A model generated the notes under the pieces. That model was not told where the DNA came from. It ran no database searches and was given only the letters and a program-made list of their open reading frames with translations. Positions 9,270 through 18,270 of a stretch of DNA of 64,000 bases are shown here, in pieces; within the stretch, counting starts at the first letter, position 1, and each line of letters starts with the position of its first letter. Location: positions 124,001 through 188,000 of the forward strand of contig NZ_BAAAWO010000001.1 in assembly GCF_039535115.1 (NCBI RefSeq). The letters run 5' to 3'. A program made the position numbers and the translations under genes. The stretch comes from Paeniglutamicibacter sulfureus. GTDB lineage: Bacteria > Actinomycetota > Actinomycetes > Actinomycetales > Micrococcaceae.

Positions 9270-9309
9270 GACCAAGGCTCCGCACCAAGCGCGGGGCCTT
9301 GGTCTTTTT
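9270..9309 (+). terminator. Intrinsic terminator after the DUF3040 gene
   Basis: Stem GACCAAGGC (9270-9278) pairs with GCCTTGGTC (9296-9304) and is followed directly by TTTTT. It separates the DUF3040 gene from the dcw promoter region. Confidence 0.9.
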
Positions 9310-9497
9310 AATGCCCGGTGATTGCAGTCGAACGTTGCTGGGGGTAGGGGCGGGAGTCCTCTGGTGACCCGACACTGTCCGGGACTTGAGGGAAATGCAG
9401 TGAGGCTCCGAAAACCAACGACGCGCCGAGTATGGCCAATCGACGTAAATTCTTTTTCTGCGCAGGTTTTGCCGTCCACAATGGCTGGCCCGTTTTC

Positions 9498-9536
9498 CTC
9501 CACTTTCCCCCACGTCCACCTGCCACTTCCCTCCAC
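9498..9536 (-). repeat. Inverted cluster of GTGGRN boxes upstream of mraZ
   Basis: Read on the - strand, GTGG-type hexamers begin at 9536 (GTGGAG), 9526 (GTGGCA), 9519 (GTGGAC), 9513 (GTGGGG) and 9503 (GTGGAG). The outer pairs keep the 10-bp spacing of MraZ boxes. A further - strand pair, GGGGAG and GTGGAG 10 bp apart, lies at about 9645-9660. The gap 9229-9810 has no gene; it holds the terminator, these boxes and the mraZ promoter. Confidence 0.45.
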
Positions 9537-9725
9537 ATTGCTCCCCAAACCCTCGAAACACCTTGTAATCCGCGTATTTTCAAAAACGCGACTGTGTCGG
9601 CCATCACGCGAAGTTTTCTGGGAGTTTGATCTGAATAAAAACCCCTCCACTCGACTCCCCGCTTGAAATGCCCGAAAAATCAACACTTTTCGTTCGGTTT
9701 ACAAGCCAAAATGCCGAAACGGTCG

Positions 9726-9753
9726 TTGACAGTGGAGGGTTGTGGAGTAAAGT
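9726..9753 (+). promoter_or_regulatory. mraZ promoter
   Basis: -35 TTGACA (9726-9731), a 16-bp spacer and -10 TAAAGT (9748-9753). Transcription would begin near 9760. The spacer and -10 are built from MraZ-box repeats, so a bound repressor would cover the polymerase site. Confidence 0.65.
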
Positions 9754-9781
9754 GGAGCGAAATAGAGGGGAATGGAGCAAG
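9732..9781 (+). promoter_or_regulatory. Five tandem 10-bp MraZ boxes
   Basis: Units begin every 10 bp: GTGGAG at 9732, 9742 and 9752, ATAGAG at 9762, ATGGAG at 9772. MraZ proteins are known to bind direct repeats of TGGGN/GTGG type spaced 10 bp apart in front of their own gene. The array runs from the -35 to just before the ribosome site, as expected for autorepression. Confidence 0.8.
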
Positions 9782-9810
9782 TTGCTTCTTTCAACCGGGA
9801 GGCGGTCTGT

Positions 9811-10239
9811 ATGTTCCTTGGAACGTATACACCGCGCCTCGATGAGAAAGGGCGATTAATCCTCCCGGCCAAGTATCGCGATGAATTAGCCAATGGTTTG
9901 GTTCTGACTCGTGGCCAGGAACGCTGCATATACGTCTTTAGTCAACGTGAGTTTGAGAAGCAGCATGAGCAAATGAGCCAAGCTCCGATCTCGTCACGCC
10001 AGGCGAGGGACTATGCGCGTGTTTTTCTCTCCGGTGCTTCGGATGAATTACCGGACAAGCAGGGGCGGGTCACCATTCCGTCCATGCTTCGTTCATATGC
10101 GGGGCTGGACCGTGAGGTCACAGTGATCGGCGCGGGCAACCGGGTCGAGATTTGGGATTCCACCTCATGGAATTCCTACCTCGAACAACAGGAGGACGTG
10201 TTCTCCGAAACGGATGACGAAGTACTTCCGGGATCCTAG
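9811..10239 (+). CDS. mraZ: Transcriptional regulator MraZ
   Basis: DNA-binding autorepressor of the dcw operon, 142 aa, with two SpoVT/AbrB-like domains. Each carries the signature: [17 protein letters not shown] in the first and [17 protein letters not shown] in the second. MraZ normally forms a ring and contacts several repeats at once. The frame opens at 9772, but [15 protein letters not shown] is the conserved N-terminus and ATG 9811 follows GGGAGG at about 9797, which decides the start. It is the first gene of the division cluster and is preceded by five phased MraZ boxes. Confidence 0.96.
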   Translation: MFLGTYTPRLDEKGRLILPAKYRDELANGLVLTRGQERCIYVFSQREFEKQHEQMSQAPISSRQARDYARVFLSGASDELPDKQGRVTIPSMLRSYAGLDREVTVIGAGNRVEIWDSTSWNSYLEQQEDVFSETDDEVLPGS

Positions 10240-10404
10240 CCACCTCGCGGTGGCTGAAAGCCCGAAAGTGGCTTGGATGAGATCTCCAGCCGCCCGTAAA
10301 ACGTGCATCCTGACTCCACTTCCCCGGAGTCAGGCTGGGCGGAAGCGGGTCGGAGGGGGATCTGATCCCAGCCAACACCTGAAGCACAAAGCCCACGCGA
10401 AAGG
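10238..10404 (+). ncRNA. Structured leader between mraZ and rsmH (candidate mraW RNA motif)
   Basis: The 172-bp gap holds several stems: 10238-10244 with 10249-10255 (overlapping the mraZ stop), and a nested pair in which CCGCCC (10290-10295) pairs with GGGCGG (10337-10342) around CCTGACTCC (10309-10317) with GGAGTCAGG (10326-10334). A conserved actinobacterial RNA, the mraW motif, is known in exactly this position upstream of rsmH. Matching to that family is from position and pairing only. Confidence 0.5.
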
Positions 10405-10411
10405 GGGAGCG

Positions 10412-11407
10412 GTGAATTTAGACGGAGCCGCAGAGCGACCCGCCTCGGAACGCCATGTTCCAGTACTGCTCAATCGATGCGTAGGGCTCTTGGAGCCAGG
10501 GATTGAAGCCGGCATTGCCGCGCGCGGCCGGGCCGTGGTCGTGGACTGCACCTTGGGCATGGGGGGCCACTCGGAGGCCCTGCTGCAACGCTTCCCCGAC
10601 GTCCACCTGATCGGTCTTGACCGTGACGAGCAGGCTTTGGCCCTGGCCGGGGCGCGACTGGAACCCTACGCAAATCGCACGGACCTAGTACATGCCATCT
10701 ACGACGAGATCGCCGACGTCGTTGCCGATCTCGGGTTCGACGGGGTCGACGGCGTGCTCTTTGACCTCGGTGTCTCCTCCCTGCAACTTGACGAAAGGGA
10801 GCGCGGCTTCGCCTACTCCTACGATGCGCCGCTGGACATGCGCATGGACACTTCGCGCGGCCCCACCGCCGCCAACATCGTGAACGAATACAGCGAAGCG
10901 GAATTGGTACGGATCATCAGGGCCTGGGGCGAGGAAAAATTCGCCGGACGCATCGCCTCGGCGATCGTTGAGACCCGCAAGGTGAAACCCTTCAGCACCA
11001 CTGAGGAGCTGGTGGCAGCCATCCGCTCCGTCGTGCCGGCCGCGGCCGCCCGCACCGGGGGGCATCCTGCCAAACGAACTTTCCAGGCCCTTCGAATCGA
11101 AGTCAACGAAGAGCTCGACGTGTTGGATCGGGCCATTCCGGCAGCGATGGATTCCCTTCACACAGGAGGCCGGGTCGTGGTGATGAGTTACCACTCCCTG
11201 GAGGACAAAATCACGAAGCGGCACTTCGCCTCGAGATCCAAGTCCTCGGCACCGGCGGGCTTCCCCGTCGAGCTGGAAGAACACAAGGCGCAATTCAAGG
11301 TCCTGACACGAGGAACCGAGAAGCCCACCGACCAAGAAATCGCAGAAAACTCACGCGCAGCCTCAGCCAAGCTGCGAGCCGTGGAACGCATCCTGAAGAG
11401 GAGCTGA
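10412..11407 (+). CDS. rsmH: 16S rRNA (cytosine1402-N4)-methyltransferase
   Basis: SAM-dependent methyltransferase of 331 aa that N4-methylates C1402 in the decoding centre of 16S rRNA (formerly MraW). It shows the N-terminal [11 protein letters not shown], the SAM-binding [27 protein letters not shown], and [21 protein letters not shown]. The frame extends upstream to 10214 through the structured leader. GTG 10412, just after AGGGGGAG, gives the usual N-terminus and is preferred. The stop is 2 nt before ftsL. Confidence 0.94.
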   Translation: MNLDGAAERPASERHVPVLLNRCVGLLEPGIEAGIAARGRAVVVDCTLGMGGHSEALLQRFPDVHLIGLDRDEQALALAGARLEPYANRTDLVHAIYDEIADVVADLGFDGVDGVLFDLGVSSLQLDERERGFAYSYDAPLDMRMDTSRGPTAANIVNEYSEAELVRIIRAWGEEKFAGRIASAIVETRKVKPFSTTEELVAAIRSVVPAAAARTGGHPAKRTFQALRIEVNEELDVLDRAIPAAMDSLHTGGRVVVMSYHSLEDKITKRHFASRSKSSAPAGFPVELEEHKAQFKVLTRGTEKPTDQEIAENSRAASAKLRAVERILKRS

Positions 11408-11409
11408 AA

Positions 11410-12141
11410 ATGAGCAACCGGACACCCAGCCGCGTACGTTCTCGTGTCGTCGAGCTTCCAGCCACTCAGGGTGCCAATGCGCTCAGCCACGCCCCGCAGC
11501 CGATACCGGCCACGCGACCCCAGGAACCTGCCGCCAAGCGCCGGACAACGCTTTCGGTGGTTCCGGCACTTGGTTCAAAGCGTCGAGTCCCGTTCATCGT
11601 CTCGATCTTCGTGCTGGTCATCGCTTCGGTGGTGGCCGTGCTCCTGATCAACGTGTATATCGCCAACGGCCAATACACCGCAGTTGAATTGCGCTCCCAG
11701 GAGCGGTCCCTCTCACAGGAAAACGAAGCATTGCGCCAGGAAGCCCTGTATCTCGGCGCACCTCAGGTAGTCGCCAAGAAGGCGGCAGACCTGGGCATGG
11801 TCAAGCCCGGGACGCCCGCCGCCATCAATCTGGAAACCGGAAAGGTCAGCGGAACCGCAACGCCCGCCGAGAAGCCCGGCAAGGACGCCTCGCCGAACGC
11901 AGGCGTGCTCAAGGCACCGGCGAAGCCGGCGGCCCCCGTGGAGAAGAAGGCCCCGGTCCAGGCTGCCCAGCCGACGACCCCGGTCGTGGCTCCGGAGACC
12001 GCAGCCGACAACTGGAACGCACCGAAGACCACGGCCTCGGAGGCTCCTGCGACGACCGACGGTTCCCGCCCGAACTTCTCCAAGGCCGAGCTCAACGGCG
12101 GAACCATCCCGGCACCGAGCCTTAAGACCCCGGGACAATAG
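11410..12141 (+). CDS. ftsL: FtsL-like septum formation protein
   Basis: Bitopic membrane protein of 243 aa in the ftsL position. A cytosolic N-terminal tail of about 60 residues, rich in Arg and Pro, leads to one transmembrane helix (about 58-80, FIVSIFVLVIASVVAVLLI). A short coiled-coil-like segment (about 92-120, ELRSQERSLSQENEALRQEAL) and a long Ala/Pro/Lys-rich low-complexity C-terminus follow. FtsL works with FtsB/DivIC and FtsQ to activate septal FtsWI. Sequence identity in this family is low, so the name rests on topology and context; the tail of about 110 residues is longer than in classic FtsL. Confidence 0.78.
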   Translation: MSNRTPSRVRSRVVELPATQGANALSHAPQPIPATRPQEPAAKRRTTLSVVPALGSKRRVPFIVSIFVLVIASVVAVLLINVYIANGQYTAVELRSQERSLSQENEALRQEALYLGAPQVVAKKAADLGMVKPGTPAAINLETGKVSGTATPAEKPGKDASPNAGVLKAPAKPAAPVEKKAPVQAAQPTTPVVAPETAADNWNAPKTTASEAPATTDGSRPNFSKAELNGGTIPAPSLKTPGQ

Positions 12142-12217
12142 GGGTACATAGATTTCCGGGCCATCCCCGGAACATGACAAGCACCACCACGCCCACCCGG
12201 TATGAGCTGAGGACCGA

Positions 12218-14050
12218 ATGCCCAAGAAATCCCCGTCCAACACCGGAACGACCCATCCGCGCCTGCGCATGGTCGTGGTCTTCGCCCTGGTCCTGCTTCT
12301 GCTCATTGGCGGCCGGCTGTTCTTCGTCCAGTCGCTCAACGCCAAGGCCGTGGCAGCCGACGCGGTCAAGAACCGCACCCGGGTCCAGGAAACCCAGCCC
12401 AAGCGCGGACAGATCCTCGACACCACGGGGACGATCCTGGCCACCAGTGTCGATCGCTATGACCTGGTCATCGACCAACGCAAGGTGGATGCGAACAAGC
12501 CGATCGTGCGCAACAAGCCCTCCGGCGGTGCCACGCGCGAAAAGGTCACCATTGAACAGGCCGTGGGCGAACTGGCCGTAATCCTTGACCAGGACATCGA
12601 TACCGTGCGCACCGCGATTGTCGGGGATCCCGGTGCCAAAAAGAACGCCTATTCCGTCGTCGCCAAGGGCGTGACCCCCGAGGTGCGCAATGCGGTCATG
12701 GAACTTCGCATCCCCACGTTGACGGGCCAGCTCCGCAGCGAACGGCAGTACCCCAACGGCGTTGTGGCCGGGCCACTTCTGGGTTTCGTGAGGAATTCCG
12801 AGGACCAGCAATCCCACAACGGTGCAGAAGGCCTGGAACTGAGTCAAAATGACCGCCTGAAGGGGACAGCGGGAACCCGCACCTACGAGATCGGTGCGGA
12901 CGGCGTACGGATTCCCGTGGCGGAAATGACCGAGGTGCCCGCCGTCGACGGCCAGGACATCAAGCTCACCATCGACGGCGACATCAACTTCATCGCCCAG
13001 GAAGAGGCCCTGAAGAAGCAGGAGCAGTTCAACGCCGACTGGGTCTCGGTCATCGTCACCGAAGTGAAGACGGGACGGATCATTGCCATTGGGGACTCAA
13101 ACCAAATGGACCCCAACGACCCCAGCGCCACCGAGGGGCGCTTCCGCACCTCGGCATCGATCACCCAGGCCTTTGAGCCTGGTTCCACCGGCAAGGTCCC
13201 GACGTTTGCGGCGGCCCTCGAGGAGGGCGTGGTCAAGCCCACCGATGCCTTCAAGGTCCCCAACGCGTACACCATCAACAAGGAAACCATCAACGACTCG
13301 TTGAAGCACTCCACCTACGACATGACCGTCGCGGGCATCTTCGCCCGCTCCTACAACACCGGCACGGTCATGATCGGCAACAAGATGAGCAACGAGACGC
13401 GTCACGCCTACATGAAAAAGCTCGGCCTGGGCGAAGCCATCGACATTGGCCTTACCGGGGCCAGCAAGGGCATCCTCGCCGAGCCGCAGGACTGGGAGCG
13501 GCGCCAGCAGTACGCGACCATGTTCGGCCAGGCCTACACGCAGACGGCACTGCACACCGCGCAGATCACCCAGACGGTTGCCAACGGCGGCGTGCGCATC
13601 TACCCGACGCTGATCGATTCCTATATCAATCCGGACGGCACCATCGAGAAGCCCGCCGCACCCAAGAGCAAGCGGGTGTTCTCGGAAAAGACGTCGAAGG
13701 AAATGCTCCGGATGATGGAGACTGTGGTCATGGAGGGCACCGGCACTAAGATGGCTGTGTCCGGTTACCGCGTTGGCGGAAAATCGGGCACGGGCCAGGC
13801 TGCCGGCCCCAACGGCGGATACGACGGGTACACCAACTCGTTTGCCGGGGTCGCTCCGCTGGAGGACCCCGAGATCGCCGTCGTGGTCACCATGTACCGG
13901 CCCAAGGGCAACTGGAAGTCATGGACGGTCGGCGATACCTTTAGTGAAGTAATGGGCAAGACCCTGAACGCCTACAATGTTGCACCGAGCAATTCGAAGC
14001 CCAACGGGTACGACGTGTTCATCGGATCCGAACAAAAGAAATCCTGGTAA
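12218..14050 (+). CDS. ftsI: Septal peptidoglycan transpeptidase (class B PBP, FtsI/PBP3)
   Basis: Monofunctional transpeptidase of 610 aa that cross-links septal peptidoglycan together with FtsW. An N-terminal signal anchor lies at about 18-38 (MVVVFALVLLLLIGGRLFF), then a dimerisation domain with KRGQILD. The penicillin-binding domain has the catalytic SxxK in EPGSTGKVP, SxN in RSYNTG and KSGT in GGKSGTGQA. The start has TGAGGA upstream; 76 nt separate it from ftsL. The last base of its stop codon is the first base of the murE ATG, which indicates translational coupling. Confidence 0.95.
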   Translation: MPKKSPSNTGTTHPRLRMVVVFALVLLLLIGGRLFFVQSLNAKAVAADAVKNRTRVQETQPKRGQILDTTGTILATSVDRYDLVIDQRKVDANKPIVRNKPSGGATREKVTIEQAVGELAVILDQDIDTVRTAIVGDPGAKKNAYSVVAKGVTPEVRNAVMELRIPTLTGQLRSERQYPNGVVAGPLLGFVRNSEDQQSHNGAEGLELSQNDRLKGTAGTRTYEIGADGVRIPVAEMTEVPAVDGQDIKLTIDGDINFIAQEEALKKQEQFNADWVSVIVTEVKTGRIIAIGDSNQMDPNDPSATEGRFRTSASITQAFEPGSTGKVPTFAAALEEGVVKPTDAFKVPNAYTINKETINDSLKHSTYDMTVAGIFARSYNTGTVMIGNKMSNETRHAYMKKLGLGEAIDIGLTGASKGILAEPQDWERRQQYATMFGQAYTQTALHTAQITQTVANGGVRIYPTLIDSYINPDGTIEKPAAPKSKRVFSEKTSKEMLRMMETVVMEGTGTKMAVSGYRVGGKSGTGQAAGPNGGYDGYTNSFAGVAPLEDPEIAVVVTMYRPKGNWKSWTVGDTFSEVMGKTLNAYNVAPSNSKPNGYDVFIGSEQKKSW

Positions 14051-15678
14051 TGCCTCAAGCCCTCACTCCCCGCTCGGCGGAAGCCCTGCTGCGTCCGCTG
14101 GAAAAAAGCACCACGTCGTTGACAGCAATGCTCGAATACCTGCACGAAACCGGGCGGGGTGCGAACATCATCGGAGATGGCGGGACCACGGTCACCGGGA
14201 TCTGCCTGGATTCGCGCGCCGTCCAGCCCGGGGACATCTATATTGCCGCGCCCGGCGCCCGCTTCCACGGCGCGCAATTCGCCCAGGCCGCCGTGGAGAC
14301 CGGTGCAGCCGCGATCCTGACCGACATCGAAGGCGAAGACGCGGCCTCGGCAGCCGGGGTGCCGGTGCTGCTGGTGGAACAGGTCCGCGAAGTCATTGGT
14401 GAACTCTCCGCACTGGTCTACGGAACCGACGAGGCCTGTCCCGAACTCTTCGGACTGACCGGAACCAACGGCAAGACGACCACCAGCTACATGATTCGCT
14501 CGGTGCTGCGTGCCCTGGGTCGGGAGACCGGCCTGGTGGGCACGATCGAGATTGCCGCCGGCGATACGCCGATTCCCAGCATCCTCACCACCCCTGAGGC
14601 CCCCCAGCTGCACGGACTGATGGCCCGCATGCGGGAACTCGGTGTCGAGGCAGCCACCATGGAGGTCTCGTCCCATTCCCTCTCCTACCGGCGGGTCGAC
14701 GGGCTGCGCTTCGCGGTCTCCGGATTCACCAACCTCACCCAGGACCACCTGGACCTGCACGGCTCGATGCAGGAGTATTTCGAGACCAAGGCGCTGCTCT
14801 TCGACCTGGAACGCAGCGACCGGGCCGTGATCATGGTCGATGACAGCTGGGGCCTGGAGATGGCCCGGCAGGCCACGGCCGAGGTCTGGACCCTGGCCAG
14901 CGACCCCGCGACGACCGGTGCCGACTGGGTCATCGACAACGTCGTTCCGGCCGGCCTGGGCCACCGGTTCCAGCTGCGTGGACCCGATGGGACAGTCATC
15001 GAGACGGCCACGGGCCTGCCGGGGGACTTCAACGTCTCCAACGCCGCCCTGGCCGTCCTGATGGTCCTGGCCTCCGGGGTCGACCCTGCCCGGCTGCAGG
15101 AGGCCCTGGACCGGGCCAACCCACTCACCGTCGAGGTGCCGGGGCGCATGCAGGTCATCGCCGAGGCCCCGGCCTCCATCGTTGACTTCGCCCACAACCC
15201 CGATGCCCTGGCCCGCGCCCTGTCCTCGGTGCGCTCGGCCGAGCCCGGATCCCGCGTGATCGTGGTCTTCGGGGCCACCGGTGAACGCGACGCGACCAAG
15301 CGCCCGATCATGGGCGCCGTCGCCGCCCAACACGCAGACGTGGTCATTGTCACTGATGACGACCCGCACTCCGAGGACCCGGCACCCATCAGGGCCGCGG
15401 TGGCCGCCGGTGCCCGCGCCGAAATCCAGGCCCACGGCCTGCTGAGCGAAGTTCGCGAGATCCATCCGCGCGCGGCGGCAATTGCTGCGGCCGTTGCCAT
15501 GGCGGGGGAGCGGGACACGATCCTGGTGGCCGGACGAGGGCACGAGGTCTTCCAGGAGGTCATGGGCGTGAACCTCGAACTTGACGACCGCGAGGAACTG
15601 CGCCGGGCACTGCTGGCCCACGGCTTCAGCCCCCTGGCGGCGACTTCGGATTCCTTCGATCCCGCGGATGAAGGGTAA
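14050..15678 (+). CDS. murE: UDP-MurNAc-tripeptide ligase MurE (probable L-lysine type)
   Basis: Cytosolic ATP-dependent ligase of 542 aa that adds the third residue to UDP-MurNAc-L-Ala-D-Glu. The Mur-ligase P-loop is FGLTGTNGKTTTSY, with the central domain HSLSYRRVDG and TQDHLDLHGSM. The amino-acid specificity loop reads DDPHSE (about 437-442) in place of the DNPR seen in diaminopimelate-adding enzymes. This fits the L-lysine peptidoglycan of Micrococcaceae; the substrate is inferred. The N-terminus has an extra segment of about 25 residues before the UDP-binding domain. It overlaps ftsI by 1 nt and precedes murF by 13 nt. Confidence 0.94.
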   Translation: MPQALTPRSAEALLRPLEKSTTSLTAMLEYLHETGRGANIIGDGGTTVTGICLDSRAVQPGDIYIAAPGARFHGAQFAQAAVETGAAAILTDIEGEDAASAAGVPVLLVEQVREVIGELSALVYGTDEACPELFGLTGTNGKTTTSYMIRSVLRALGRETGLVGTIEIAAGDTPIPSILTTPEAPQLHGLMARMRELGVEAATMEVSSHSLSYRRVDGLRFAVSGFTNLTQDHLDLHGSMQEYFETKALLFDLERSDRAVIMVDDSWGLEMARQATAEVWTLASDPATTGADWVIDNVVPAGLGHRFQLRGPDGTVIETATGLPGDFNVSNAALAVLMVLASGVDPARLQEALDRANPLTVEVPGRMQVIAEAPASIVDFAHNPDALARALSSVRSAEPGSRVIVVFGATGERDATKRPIMGAVAAQHADVVIVTDDDPHSEDPAPIRAAVAAGARAEIQAHGLLSEVREIHPRAAAIAAAVAMAGERDTILVAGRGHEVFQEVMGVNLELDDREELRRALLAHGFSPLAATSDSFDPADEG

Positions 15679-15691
15679 AGTCCTACTTGCC

Positions 15692-17170
15692 ATGATTGAA
15701 CTACTTTCCGCCGAAATCGCCGAAATCACCGGCGGGCGACTCACCTCGACGGCTAGCGCCGACACGCCCATCCTCGGAGTCGACACCGACTCGCGCAACT
15801 GCGAAACCGGCTGGCTCTTCGTAGCCAAGCCGGGGGAGTCCTCCGACGGGCACCACTTCATCGACGCTGCCATCGGCCAGGGCGCCGTGCTGGCCCTGGC
15901 CGAGCGTGAAACCCAGTCCGCCGACGGTGCCGTGCACCCGGCGATCATCGTCCCCGACGCCATCATTGCGATGGGGCAGATTGCCGCCGCCATCGTCGAG
16001 CGGCTCAAGGCCGCCAACGGGCTGCGCGTGGTGGGCATCACCGGTTCGGCCGGCAAGACCACCACCAAGGACCTGCTCGCCGCGCTGCTGGCCAACCTGG
16101 GCCCGACGATCGCGCCGGTGGGCTCGTACAACGGCGAGGTCGGCGTCCCGCTGACGGTCTTCCGCGCCACCGCCGAGACCAAGTACCTGATCATGGAAAT
16201 GGGTGCCACCGGCATCGGCCACATCCGCTACCTCACCGACATGGTCCACCCCGAGGTCGGGGTGGTCCTGGGCGTCGGCTCGGCCCACGCCGGGGAATTC
16301 GGCGGCATCGAGAACATTGCCAAGGCCAAGGGCGAGATGGTCGAGGCACTGCCCGCCACCGGGCTCGCCGTGCTGAACCACGACGACAACCTCGTGGCCC
16401 CGATGCACACCCGCACCGTGGCCCCGGTCCGCCCCTTTGGCGTGCAGCGCACCGCCGGTGAGACCGGGGCCGGAGTCTGGGCCCGGGACCTGGACGTCGA
16501 CGCCGACGGCCACCCGGTGTTCACGCTGGTCGCTGCCGATTCCTCGACGCACCAGGTCACCTCCGGGCTCATCGGGCGCCACCACGTGGCCAATATCCTG
16601 GCCGCCGCCGCCGTGGCCGAATACCTGGGCCTGGAACCGGCGAAAATCGCCGCGACCCTGCAGGGCCTGGGCCCGAGCAGCCGCTGGCGCATGGAACGCA
16701 TCGAACGGGCCGACGGGGTGAGCATCATCAATGACGCCTACAACGCCAACCCGGACTCCATGCGTGCAGCACTGCGCACGCTGGCCGAACTCGGCCTGCC
16801 CGACGCACAGGGCAACGCCCGGCGCACCTGGGCCGTGCTGGGCGAAATGCTCGAACTCGGCGAGGACTCCCGCCACGAACACGACATGCTCGGGCGCATC
16901 GCGGTGCGCATGAATATCAAGAAACTGCTCGTCGTGGGGCGCGGGGCCAAGCTGGCCTACAATTCCGCGGTGCTCGAGGGCAGCTGGGGCGACGAGGCGT
17001 ACTACGTCGAGGACACCAAGGCCGCCGCACGGATCCTGAACGAGAACCTGCTTCCCGGGGACATCGTGCTCTTCAAGTCCTCCAACGGCTCGGGGCTCCG
17101 GCACCTGGGCGATCAAATTGCCGAAACTACCAGCGGTTCTTCCGCCGCAAAGGAGGGCTCGGCGCAGTGA
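15692..17170 (+). CDS. murF: UDP-MurNAc-tripeptide:D-Ala-D-Ala ligase MurF
   Basis: Ligase of 492 aa that adds D-Ala-D-Ala to complete the UDP-MurNAc-pentapeptide in the cytosol. Motifs: N-terminal MIELLSAEIAEITGGR, P-loop GITGSAGKTTTKDLLAA, MEMGATGIGHI, and INDAYNANPDSM with GEMLELGEDS in the C-terminal domain. The open frame begins at 15581 inside murE. ATG 15692 gives the conserved MIEL start; ATG 15668 would add eight residues. Its stop overlaps the mraY GTG by 4 nt (GTGA). Confidence 0.94.
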   Translation: MIELLSAEIAEITGGRLTSTASADTPILGVDTDSRNCETGWLFVAKPGESSDGHHFIDAAIGQGAVLALAERETQSADGAVHPAIIVPDAIIAMGQIAAAIVERLKAANGLRVVGITGSAGKTTTKDLLAALLANLGPTIAPVGSYNGEVGVPLTVFRATAETKYLIMEMGATGIGHIRYLTDMVHPEVGVVLGVGSAHAGEFGGIENIAKAKGEMVEALPATGLAVLNHDDNLVAPMHTRTVAPVRPFGVQRTAGETGAGVWARDLDVDADGHPVFTLVAADSSTHQVTSGLIGRHHVANILAAAAVAEYLGLEPAKIAATLQGLGPSSRWRMERIERADGVSIINDAYNANPDSMRAALRTLAELGLPDAQGNARRTWAVLGEMLELGEDSRHEHDMLGRIAVRMNIKKLLVVGRGAKLAYNSAVLEGSWGDEAYYVEDTKAAARILNENLLPGDIVLFKSSNGSGLRHLGDQIAETTSGSSAAKEGSAQ

Positions 17171-18270
17171 TTGCTCTAATCATGGGATCCGGCATTGCCT
17201 TGATCTTCACAATGGTCACCATGCCATTGTTCATCCGCATGCTCACCGTCAGACAGTATGGCCAGGTGGTCCGCGACGACGGACCCACCAGTCACGCCAC
17301 CAAGTCCGGCACCCCCACCATGGGCGGGGTCATCATCATCGCGGCGGTGATCCTCAGCTACTTTGCGACCCACGGGTTGCTGGCACTGATGGGCAGGCCC
17401 TCCTCGGGGATCTCGGCCAGCGGACTGCTGGTCCTGCTGCTCTTCGCCGGCATGGGCCTGGTCGGATTCCTGGACGACTTCATCAAGATCGCCAAGAAGC
17501 GCTCCCTGGGCCTGCGGGCCTGGCAGAAGATTGTGCTGCAGGCGGCGGTGGGCATCGGCTTCGCCGTGCTGTCGCTGAACTTCCCCAACGAACACGGGCT
17601 GACCCCCGCCTCGACGGCGATCTCCTTCCTGCGCGACACCAACGTCGACCTGGCCTTCGCCGGACCGCTGCTCGGGCTGATCCTCTTCGTGCTGTGGTCA
17701 AACCTGATCGTCACCGCAACCACCAACGGCGTGAACCTCACCGACGGCTTGGACGGGCTGGCCACCGGCGCCGCCATCATGGTCTTCGGCGCGTACACCA
17801 TCATCGGGATCTGGCAGCAGAACCAGGCCTGCGGGCTCGATGCTGCATCCAACGTCTGCTACACCGTCCGCGACCCCATGGACCTCGCGCTGCTGGGCGC
17901 AATCCTCTGCGGGGCCCTGATCGGCTTCCTGTGGTGGAACGCCAAGCCCGCGAAGATCTTCATGGGAGACACCGGGTCGCTGGCCATCGGCGGCGCCATT
18001 GCCGCCTTCGCGATCCTTTCCCGCACGCAGATCCTGCTGCTGGTGCTGGCAGGGCTCTTCGTCATTATCTCGCTCTCGGTGATCATCCAGGTCGGGTTCT
18101 TCAAGCTCTCCGGCGGCAAGCGCGTCTTCAGGATGGCCCCGCTGCAGCACCACTTCGAACTCGCCGGCTGGGCCGAGGAGAACGTCGTGGTCAGGTTCTG
18201 GATCCTCGGCGGGCTCTTCGTGGCCGCCGGCCTGGGCATCTTCTACTCCGAATGGGTCGTGGCCCTGTGA
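17167..18270 (+). CDS. mraY: Phospho-MurNAc-pentapeptide translocase MraY
   Basis: Polytopic inner-membrane enzyme of 367 aa that transfers phospho-MurNAc-pentapeptide to undecaprenyl phosphate, making lipid I. About ten hydrophobic helices are visible. Cytoplasmic catalytic loops include DDGPTSHATKSGTPTMGG, FLDDFIKI (Asp pair), NLTDGLDGLATG and MGDTGSLAIGG. A C-terminal loop has RVFRMAPLQHHFEL. It begins with GTG inside the murF stop and ends with a GTGA overlap to murD, so translation is tightly coupled on both sides. Confidence 0.95.
   Translation: MIALIMGSGIALIFTMVTMPLFIRMLTVRQYGQVVRDDGPTSHATKSGTPTMGGVIIIAAVILSYFATHGLLALMGRPSSGISASGLLVLLLFAGMGLVGFLDDFIKIAKKRSLGLRAWQKIVLQAAVGIGFAVLSLNFPNEHGLTPASTAISFLRDTNVDLAFAGPLLGLILFVLWSNLIVTATTNGVNLTDGLDGLATGAAIMVFGAYTIIGIWQQNQACGLDAASNVCYTVRDPMDLALLGAILCGALIGFLWWNAKPAKIFMGDTGSLAIGGAIAAFAILSRTQILLLVLAGLFVIISLSVIIQVGFFKLSGGKRVFRMAPLQHHFELAGWAEENVVVRFWILGGLFVAAGLGIFYSEWVVAL

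Noticed and set aside
13972-16224. 750-codon antisense frame across murE-murF
   Set aside because: Composition is a shadow of the Mur ligases and there is no ribosome site or motif.
17118-18266. Upstream extension of the murD frame across mraY
   Set aside because: It gives an Arg/His/Pro-rich translation unlike MurD; GTG 18267 with the 4-nt overlap explains the start.
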